Part shown: piece by piece, positions 56,327-64,000 of the stretch | Layout of the letters: every line of letters starts with the position of its first letter | Numbering within the stretch: position 1 is the stretch's first letter | Source of the DNA: Pomphorhynchus laevis | Lineage: Eukaryota > Acanthocephala > Palaeacanthocephala > Echinorhynchida > Pomphorhynchidae | Assembly (NCBI GenBank): GCA_012934845.2 | Contig: WNNJ02000778.1 | Span: 30,086-94,085 of the forward strand | Direction of reading: 5' to 3' | DNA length: 64,000 nucleotides | Program-made: the position numbers and the translations under genes | The notes under the pieces: generated by a model | The model's input: the letters and a program-made list of their open reading frames with translations, nothing else | Told to the model about the DNA's origin: nothing | Database searches by the model: none

Positions 56327-56889
56327 ATACGTACATGCTTATTCAACTTTTAACCAAGGATCATCATATTGCGAGATATTTAATTTTTATTTTAGAAAAA
56401 GAAGTAAATAAAAAAGTGTAGTAATATTACGACCTGAAAAGTTAAATACCTTATCAATAGACAATTGTTCAAAACATATAAAAAGTATATAAAGCAAAAC
56501 ATAGCAAATAAATTTTATGATAAAAATTATTTTTTGAGATAAAAACTTTTCTCAAATTTTGCAATTATGGACACAACGATTATTTTTTCATATTATTTAA
56601 ATCAGCGGAGTCGAATATACCAACTATTAAAAATTTAGCTCAAATAAACTCTCAGATGAATGTAATGCTTTATTTGAGATATGATCAATTTAGGTTTTCA
56701 CCATAGTAATGAAAAAAATAAATCATTTTGATTAAATTTTTTAACTTAAAATAATTCCTTAATGTCGTCTAATTTTTTTAAGAGAGATAAGCTATTCACG
56801 CCCGAATTTTGCCTCCAAGCATATTTGCCCAAATAATGGTACATCCATCATTTATTTTTTGCCCTTTTCTCCATAAAATGCTTTAATGG
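56327..56889. other. AT-rich spacer
   Basis: No gene or repeat recognised. Confidence 0.4.
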
Positions 56890-57639
56890 ACGCCATCGAG
56901 ACTATTTTTTGTGTTCCTGAGAAATAGAAAAAAGGTGTTTGAAGGAGCAAACTTCATCTCCTTAATTTTCTCTTCCTCTGGTAGAATGAGTGTTGAAAGC
57001 GATAAACTACTAAAAGCGATTGCATCTCGAAAATCACGAACAACCAAACGGAAGTACGCTGATATCATTTCAAAACTCAGACTGACAATCAGTATTCGAA
57101 TCGCAAAGTCAGCATCAATTTGCATTATTCGGTCTGCCAGAAATGCAGGATTCACTATTAAAAAGTTGGAGGCACTACGGAATCGCCGCTTGGGGGACAA
57201 GTTCCATAGCAAACCAATACTTAAAGACTCTAAAGATGATACTGATGGCAGAACTGGAAACGACAGTGACGAGGATTGTGAGGATACCTGGGCTTATAGT
57301 TCTGAGATCGATTGTGATGATGCTCTCATTGATAGAAGAACTGGAAACGACAGTAATCAGGATTGTGATGATACCTGGGCTTATAGTTCAGGGGTTGACA
57401 CTGTAGATACCTTTAATATTGTCGGTGTAATTGATGTTCTATCAGATAACAGAAGCAATGACTGCAACGGTTATGGGAATGACTACCTTGCGACTATAAC
57501 GCTGATGGAGGACAACAACGATTCTGGAAATTACCACTGCTGTAGTGTGGAAAAAAGAATGGTTCTAAAAAGGCTTGAGGCTTCCGGTTGTAGTTGTTTC
57601 TCTGATACAGTAACGTGTTGGAAATTCAAAAGAAAATAA
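56890..57639 (+). pseudogene. REL-type LINE C-terminus with an acidic repeat tail
   Basis: The frame 56911-57639 (242 codons) starts in the GGANFISLIFSSSGRM-like part, reading EGANFISLIFSSSGRMSVES, then KYADIISKLRLTISIRIAKS, then SICIIRSARN. This is the very end of the REL-type protein (HFHPFVMSTTGG...YSEIIHTYRCRLSRMMARVV...). After the usual end comes an extra stretch of about 150 codons rich in Asp, Asn and Cys, with a 29-residue unit (TGNDS..DC.DTWAYSS) present twice. Whether this tail was ever part of the protein or is read-through into neighbouring DNA cannot be told. The start is not natural. Confidence 0.6.
57250..57395 (+). repeat. 87 bp tandem repeat in the acidic tail
   Basis: AGAACTGGAAACGACAGT begins at 57250 and again at 57337. 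The 55-base blocks that follow are nearly the same. The period of 87 is a multiple of three, so the reading frame is kept. Confidence 0.85.
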
Positions 57640-58599
57640 TCCTTACTACAAAGCAAACTTAGTACCACTAAACTTCTCTGCTAAGTTCCGAAGGTGTCTC
57701 ACCTGCGATGGCCTTGGCTGCGGTGTGGAGTTCGGAAGCGTAAGTCCTTTAAGAAGACGGGCAGTGGAATGCTCCTTCAAACTGGAAGAACAAAGCTTCG
57801 AAGGAGGGGATGTGTTTCGAACAAAAGGGAGGTATGGAGATCATGCGATATGAACGCTGGCCTCCGTCTGCTAGAATCCTCTCCTTATGTGGTACTAATC
57901 CTTCGATTTTTGCTTATATATTCTAATTTTTGACAATTTTTTTCAACATACGATTGTATTTTTAATAAAATTTTAAATTGTTAATGATTGTTAATTAGAT
58001 AAAATTCTAAATTGTTAATTAGATTAATTCTAAATTGTTAATTAGATATAATTTTAAGATTGACTTTGTACGGGAGTCAGTATATCATAAAGTATTGATT
58101 TTAGTGTAATTGGTTCTTACCGATCAGTGATTTTGTCCTACTTTGTGATTATTTTAAACCCGATTAACCGTAAATTACTGCCCGACATTTTGGGTAGGTC
58201 ATATTACTGATGACATGCTCACTGAGGGTTTAATCGTCAAAATAGAATTCATGATACTATTTTATGGGAAGTTGGTTTGGATAACTCTATGTCAGCAGAT
58301 CAATGAAACTTGTCGGTTCATTGATCAAAGATGTACGAGTTGGTATTAAAGGAGTTGGTCAACTGGGGAGAAAGATCTATTTAATTTAGACATATCAAGG
58401 TTGCTTGTATGTTGTTAGTAGCTATGTGTTCTATAGCATTTTTGTTAATTGATGAGCCCTTATTTGCACTAACTTGACAAGTTTTGATGCTGCGCAAAAG
58501 TCACTAAGGAAAACAAAGTTATTGATATTGTCAATCGTCAAATGAACATCACTACCTTCATTGTCACAGGCAACAAATTGTTTCAAGTACTTTTTCTCT
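57640..58599. other. Unassigned stretch before the satellite
   Basis: A less AT-rich part (57660-57890) has an 80-codon frame that I do not recognise. The rest is AT-rich with short repeated words (AATTCTAAATTGTTAATTAGAT, split over 57990-58050). No gene is supported. Confidence 0.35.
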
Positions 58600-59190
58600 T
58601 TTAAATTATTATCCTTGTTAATTATGTGTACTTGTAATTTTTTTCCTTTTAAATTATTTTCTGTCGAAGTTTTTTTTTCTGTGATTTTTTTCCATCTTAA
58701 CTATTTTTCGTATTAATTTTTTCCTTATAAATTAATTTTCTTTGTAAATTATCTTCTCTTTAAAGTTATTTTTCCTTTTAAGTTATTTTATCTTGCAAAT
58801 TATTTTCTCTTTATTATTATTATTTTTCCATCTTAATTATTTTTCCTTCTTAATTATATTCCCTTGTAAATTATTTTCTCTTTAAAGTTATTTTTCCTTT
58901 TAAATATTTTTACTTGACAATTATTTTTCGTTGATTTTTTTCATTTTAAATAATTTTCCCATCTTAATTATTTTTCGTATTAATTTTTTTCCTTGTAAAT
59001 TAATTTTCTCTTTAAAGTTATTTTCTCTTTTAAATATTTTTACTTGACAATTATTTTTTGTTGATTTTTTTTTCATTTTGAATAATTTTCCCATCTAAAT
59101 TATTTTGTGTATTAATTTTTTCCCTTGTAAATTAATTTTCCTTGTAAATTATTTTCTCTTTAAAGTTATTTTTCCTTTTAAATATTTTTA
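58600..59190. repeat. Diverged edge of the AT-rich satellite
   Basis: Irregular units share the words CTTGTAAATTA, TCTCTTTAAAGTTA and ACTTGACAATTATTTTT with the main array. The spacing of ACTTGACAA is uneven (130 and 148 bases), typical of an array edge. Confidence 0.8.
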
Positions 59191-62100
59191 CTTGACAATT
59201 ATTTTTCGTTGATTTTTTTCATTTTAAATAATTTTCCCATCTTAATTGATTTTCGTATTAATTTTTTTCCTTGTAAATTAATTTTCTCTTTAAAGTTATT
59301 TTTCCTTTTAAATATTTTTACTTGACAATTATTTTTTGTTGATTTTTTAAATTTTAAATAATTTTCGCATCTAATTATTTTTCGTATTAATTTTTTCCCT
59401 GTAAATTAATTTTCTTTGTAAATTATTTTCTCTTTAAAGTTATTTTTCCTTTTAAATATTTTTACTTGACAATTATTTTTTGTTGATTTTTTAAATTTTA
59501 AATAATTTTCGCATCTAAATTATTTTTCGTATTAATTTTTTCCTTGTAAATTAATTTTCTTTGTAAATTATTTTCTCTTTAAAGTTATTTTTCCTTTTAA
59601 ATATTTTTACTTGACAATTATTTTTTGTTGATTTTTTAAATTTTAAATAATTTTCGCATCTAGATTATTTTTCGTATTAATTTTTTCCCTGTAAATTAAT
59701 TTTCTTTGTAAATTATTTTCTCTTTAAAGTTATTTTTCCTTTTAAATATTTTTACTTGACAATTATTTTTTGTTGATTTTTTAAATTTTAAATAATTTTC
59801 GCATCTAAATTATTTTTCGTATTAATTTTTTCCCTGTAAATTAATTTTCTTTGTAAATTATTTTCTCTTTAAAGTTATTTTTCCTTTTAAATATTTTTAC
59901 TTGACAATTATTTTTTGTTGATTTTTTAAATTTTAAATAATTTTCGCATCTAATTATTTTTCGTATTAATTTTTTCCCTGTAAATTAATTTTCTTTGTAA
60001 ATTATTTTCTCTTTAAAGTTATTTTTCCTTTTAAATATTTTTACTTGACAATTATTTTTTGTTGATTTTTTAAATTTTAAATAATTTTCGCATCTAATTA
60101 TTTTTCGTATTAATTTTTTCCCTGTAAATTAATTTTCTTTGTAAATTATTTTCTCTTTAAAGTTATTTTTCCTTTTAAATATTTTTACTTGACAATTATT
60201 TTTTGTTGATTTTTTAAATTTTAAATAATTTTCGCATCTAATTATTTTTCGTATTAATTTTTTCCCTGTAAATTAATTTTCTTTGTAAATTATTTTCTCT
60301 TTAAAGTTATTTTTCCTTTTAAATATTTTTACTTGACAATTATTTTTTGTTGATTTTTTAAATTTTAAATAATTTTCGCATCTAATTATTTTTCGTATTA
60401 ATTTTTTCCCTGTAAATTAATTTTCTTTGTAAATTATTTTCTCTTTAAAGTTATTTTTCCTTTTAAATATTTTTACTTGACAATTATTTTTTGTTGATTT
60501 TTTAAATTTTAAATAATTTTCGCATCTAATTATTTTTCGTATTAATTTTTTCCCTGTAAATTAATTTTCTTTGTAAATTATTTTCTCTTTAAAGTTATTT
60601 TTCCTTTTAAATATTTTTACTTGACAATTATTTTTTGTTGATTTTTTAAATTTTAAATAATTTTCGCATCTAATTATTTTTCGTATTAATTTTTTCCCTG
60701 TAAATTAATTTTCTTTGTAAATTATTTTCTCTTTAAAGTTATTTTTCCTTTTAAATATTTTTACTTGACAATTATTTTTTGTTGATTTTTTAAATTTTAA
60801 ATAATTTTCGCATCTAATTATTTTTCGTATTAATTTTTTCCCTGTAAATTAATTTTCTTTGTAAATTATTTTCTCTTTAAAGTTATTTTTCCTTTTAAAT
60901 ATTTTTACTTGACAATTATTTTTTGTTGATTTTTTAAATTTTAAATAATTTTCGCATCTAAATTATTTTTCGTATTAATTTTTTCCCTGTAAATTAATTT
61001 TCTTTGTAAATTATTTTCTCTTTAAAGTTATTTTTCCTTTTAAATATTTTTACTTGACAATTATTTTTTGTTGATTTTTTAAATTTTAAATAATTTTCGC
61101 ATCTAAATTATTTTTCGTATTAATTTTTTCCCTGTAAATTAATTTTCTTTGTAAATTATTTTCTCTTTAAAGTTATTTTTCCTTTTAAATATTTTTACTT
61201 GACAATTATTTTTTGTTGATTTTTTAAATTTTAAATAATTTTCGCATCTAAATTATTTTTCGTATTAATTTTTTCCCTGTAAATTAATTTTCTTTGTAAA
61301 TTATTTTCTCTTTAAAGTTATTTTTCCTTTTAAATATTTTTACTTGACAATTATTTTTTGTTGATTTTTTAAATTTTAAATAATTTTCGCATCTAAATTA
61401 TTTTTCGTATTAATTTTTTCCCTGTAAATTAATTTTCTTTGTAAATTATTTTCTCTTTAAAGTTATTTTTCCATTTAAATATTTTTACTTGACAATTATT
61501 TTTTGTTGATTTTTTAAATTTTAAATAATTTTCGCATCTAAATTATTTTTCGTATTAATTTTTTCCCTGTAAATTAATTTTCTTTGTAAATTATTTTCTC
61601 TTTAAAGTTATTTTTCCTTTTAAATATTTTTACTTGACAATTATTTTTTGTTGATTTTTTAAATTTTAAATAATTTTCGCATCTAAATTATTTTTCGTAT
61701 TAATTTTTTCCTTGTAAATTAATTTTCTTTGTAAATAATTTTCTCTTTCAAGTTATTTTTCCTTTTAAATATTTTTACTTGACAATTATTTTTTGTTGAT
61801 TTTTTAAATTTTAAATAATTTTCGCATCTAAATTATTTTTCGTATTAATTTTTTCCTTGTAAATTAATTTTCTTTGTAAATTAATTTTCTTTGTAAATTA
61901 TTTTCTCTTTAAAGTTATTTTTCCTTTTAAATATTTTTACTTGACAATTATTTTTTGTTGATTTTTTAAATTTTAAATAATTTTCGCATCTAAATTATTT
62001 TTCGTATTAATTTTTTCCCTGTAAATTAATTTTCTTGGTAAATTATTTTCTCTTTAAAGTTATTTTTCCTTTTAAATATTTTTACTTGACAATTATTTTT
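59191..62100. repeat. Tandem satellite, 144/145 bp unit, about 20 copies
   Basis: The marker ACTTGACAATTATTTTTTG returns every 144 or 145 bases from about 59464 to 62086, after one 130-base and one 144-base step. Units are nearly identical by eye. The one-base length difference lies in CATCTAATTATT versus CATCTAAATTATT. The 144-base type forms one continuous run (about 59900-60850), flanked by the 145-base type. Each unit contains the sub-repeat TTTCYTTGTAAATTA twice. The plus strand is T-rich and no frame is meaningful. The array stops sharply at about 62100. Confidence 0.93.
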
Positions 62101-62353
62101 TGAAGATTATATAAAGACAAACTAATCTTGTAATACGCATAAAAAGTAAACAAAATGTAAGGTGCATTTTAATGTGCACGGTTTTCGGTGTCGTGGAAAT
62201 ATAAACGAAGTAAGCCGGACATTTTATTACGGCACTCAAGGCTACTTCGTTTGAAAATTGTCGTATTAAATTGCTCAAAGCTGTTTTGGTATAACTTTAT
62301 TGAATTTCAAAATCTTATTTAACAATTTCGAAGAAAAAAGCTCAGGATTTTTA
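62101..62353 (+). promoter_or_regulatory. Leader of LINE ORF1 with a stable hairpin
   Basis: Between the satellite and the ORF1 start lies about 250 bases with the near-palindrome GTGCATTTTAATGTGCAC (about 62162-62179). It also has a strong hairpin: 62203-62212 (AAACGAAGTA) pairs perfectly with 62243-62252, and after a one-base bulge GCC pairs with GGC. The loop is about 23 bases. It may be a 5' UTR structure of the LINE. Confidence 0.5.
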
Positions 62354-63475
62354 ATGATTAAAGACCAAAAGAAGTTTTCCGACCTGGACACAACTCTGCA
62401 AGACACTCAAATGTTCCCGGGGAACAACGGACCTACTCTGGATTGCAACAAGGAAGTCAAGGTACTTTCAATAGTTAATTCTGGTTCAACTGAGCAAGTA
62501 AGTGACTTTTCGATTGTTGTTAACTCTGAAAAAGGGGAACTTCTCCCTATACAAAATCTAATTGATCTGGCATTTATTACTTCGAGCAAGCCAGTGGAAA
62601 AACATCATTTATTCAATATATTTTTGAGAAACTTTGTGCTTGACTACCCCGGGAGGGTAGTATTTAACAATTTAAAAATTCTAACTAATTCTATAAGAGT
62701 CTCATTTGCCACTCACGACCTGATGAGGGCATACCAGAAATACTTTTAAAATTTTTTGTCCCAATTAGGGACTCTAGATCTCAAGCCAATTCAGGCAACA
62801 CTAAAAATGAACAACTTTCCCTCATTTTTGGAATCTGCTGATTTAGAACAGCTTAAGAAGATTTTTAAATTATCCTCTGTCAGACCTCTACTTTCCAAAT
62901 CGGGTGAGGCTCTACCTGTGGCTTTTGCCACGTGCGACCTTGATAATGGTCATATTCTATGTTCAAATTCCTTAAACCCTTTTATGGGTTACAATATTCG
63001 ATTTACGTTGATTGAATCTAATAACTGGAAATTTCCGCATTGTAACTATTGCCATAAGTGGGGGCATTGGGCCTCTACTTGCAAGGAAGAAAAAAGATGT
63101 GGGGTGTGCTCGAATACTATGTGTTCCTCCCTGTTGAGTGATGACAGATGTGTCGTTAATCCTCATTGCAACAATTGTGGCGGAGACCACCCTGCGTGGT
63201 CCCGTCGTTGTCGCTTATTTAAAGAATATAGGAACCGACACATTTCCGCTTCTCCATCAAACAAGACTTTTTCCAAAGTTACTTCTGATTCAAATACTAT
63301 TGACAGAATGTCCAATAAAGATATTCTTTATCTCTTAGATATTACTAAGAAAACAATTCTCTCTCAAATTCAGCAAATGATGGCACCCCTGCTGGGAGCG
63401 TTCCTTGCAGCTCCTTCGATTCCGGCAGCTGCCGATATTCCGCAAAATGGTGGACTGTTGAATTCAATGTTGTAA
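62354..63475 (+). pseudogene. LINE ORF1 with three Cys/His motifs, one stop
   Basis: The ATG at 62354 (MIKDQKKFSDLDTT) opens a 373-codon frame interrupted by a single TAA at 62747; the relative at 48.9 kb has Lys at this place (YFKKE versus YF-stop-N). Parts in order are a variable N-terminus, KHHLFNIFLRNF, IRVSFATHDLMRAYQKYF, then MNNFPSFLESADLEQLKK, NPFMGYNIRFTLIE, three zinc motifs (CNYCHKWGHWASTC; CGVCSNTMC with a later C; CNNCGGDHPAWSRRC), and a C-terminal Ser/Ala-rich part. ORF1 proteins of this kind (R1/I/Jockey-like plan) bind LINE RNA. No ORF2 follows, and 63476-63830 is AT-rich. Its association with family 1 rests on the minus-strand copy at 47.6-49.5 kb. Confidence 0.8.
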
Positions 63476-63834
63476 TCAAGAGGTTGCTTGTTTAAATCAA
63501 GTAACCTAAATCTAGCTACCGATTACCTAAAATTGTCTTCAAATGTAAAAAACAAGATTTACTTTTTTCATGTGCAAAAATCTTTAGAGGAATTAGTGTC
63601 CAAAATATGATTACATTACAGTTCCTCTTGATAATGTCTGTTATTTATTAGTTATTTATTTTCTTATAACGGAGAAGTATAAATTAACAAAATATTGCTA
63701 AAAATAAATTAAAACTCTTAAACTAAAAACTTTCTTACGGATGGATAATAAATAATTCTATAATTTATATCAAGTTAAAATAAAAAATTGAAATTTAAAA
63801 AGTCATTTTTATGAATTGACTAATAAAAACAGAC
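63476..63834. other. AT-rich stretch after ORF1
   Basis: ORF2 should begin here if the LINE were complete, but no endonuclease motifs are seen. The element is truncated or disrupted after ORF1. Confidence 0.4.
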
Positions 63835-63998
63835 GTTGTATCAGAATAAGAATTAGAGGTCATCAGAAGGAACTGCTATGCTATCAGGTTTCGGCCCCTA
63901 ACTCCTCTACCCAACATAGCAGCGGGGCCAAATACATGCTAATGATGTATTTCCTCTGATGAAATTTGATTATATAGTATCTTATTCTAATACAAAGT
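63835..63998. repeat. Structured inverted-repeat segment at window end
   Basis: The ends GTATCAGAATAAG (63838-63850) and CTTATTCTAATAC (63981-63993) are complementary with one mismatch. Inside are further stems: TCATCAGA.GGAA (63860-63872) with TTCCTCTGATGA (63951-63962), CTGCTATG (63873-63880) with CATAGCAG (63915-63922), and GGCCCC (63893-63898) with GGGGCC (63924-63929). The last two interleave as a pseudoknot. A small AATACAT hairpin sits at 63931-63951. It may be a MITE, a structured RNA or the LTR end of another element. Confidence 0.6.
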
Positions 63999-64000
63999 AT

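Noticed and set aside
57694-57933. 79-codon basic frame after the acidic tail
   Set aside because: No family resemblance and no sign of expression signals; probably chance in a less AT-rich patch.
59191-62100. CRISPR-like or direct-repeat/spacer array
   Set aside because: There are no unique spacers between repeats; the full 144/145 bp unit is repeated, so it is a satellite.
63890-63930. tRNA or HDV-like ribozyme in the structured segment
   Set aside because: The paired blocks do not give a cloverleaf, and no hairpin lies where P3 or P4 of an HDV-like fold would be required.

Overview
This 64 kb window reads as AT-rich DNA from an invertebrate animal genome, in a region dominated by transposable elements. 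The basis for this is the density and variety of retroelements: several lineages of LINEs with animal-type reverse transcriptases, Penelope-like elements, short-LTR gypsy-like elements, a satellite array and large palindromes. There are no operons, no rRNA and no recognisable tRNA genes. I cannot place the phylum from sequence alone. Only one short open frame (11813-12109, with a mitochondrial-targeting-like N-terminus) looks like a possible host exon. Family names below are local labels.

Layout. 1-2.3 kb holds a repeat fragment, a faint RT remnant and a 190 bp palindrome. 2.3-4.7 kb is the N-terminal part of an REL-type LINE, interrupted by a Penelope-like element (PLE) with an inverted 5' piece and a GIY-YIG end. 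4.9-6.0 kb is a worn LINE of family 1. 6.6-10.9 kb is gypsy-like LTR element A. 11.3-11.5 kb is a GC-rich nested palindrome. 12.55-15.65 kb and 31.66-35.14 kb are two copies of one segmental duplication, which carries tandem antisense PLE fragments and an RTE-like LINE. 15.66-18.0 kb is family 1. 18.25-20.6 kb is a CR1-like LINE on the minus strand. 21.25-26.95 kb has CR1-like pieces flanking a block that contains the longest intact gene here, the 1007-residue ORF of an REL-type LINE (23288-26311). 26.95-27.74 kb is a foldback element. 29.14-31.25 kb is a pyrimidine-rich LINE with an intact RT frame. 37.57-41.95 kb is LINE family 2 in tandem with a deleted copy. 42.2-46.9 kb holds more CR1-like, gypsy-like and REL fragments. 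47.56-52.07 kb has two family 1 LINEs head to head. 52.07-56.33 kb is gypsy-like element B as a three-LTR tandem. 56.9-57.64 kb is an REL-type C-terminus with an acidic repeat tail. 58.6-62.1 kb is a 144/145 bp satellite. 62.35-63.48 kb is a LINE ORF1. A structured inverted-repeat segment closes the window.

Nothing here works as a host pathway. The units are autonomous mobile elements and their debris. The most striking observation is that gypsy-like elements A and B each carry a 14-base segment inside their LTR that is perfectly complementary to the bases just after the LTR. The two 14-mers differ between A and B, yet each still pairs with its own partner. This covariation points to self-primed reverse transcription of the kind known from Tf1/sushi elements. 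Other strong leads are the intact Cys-rich REL-type LINE, the GC-rich palindrome, the tandem antisense PLE blocks, and the homogenised satellite beside a LINE ORF1.
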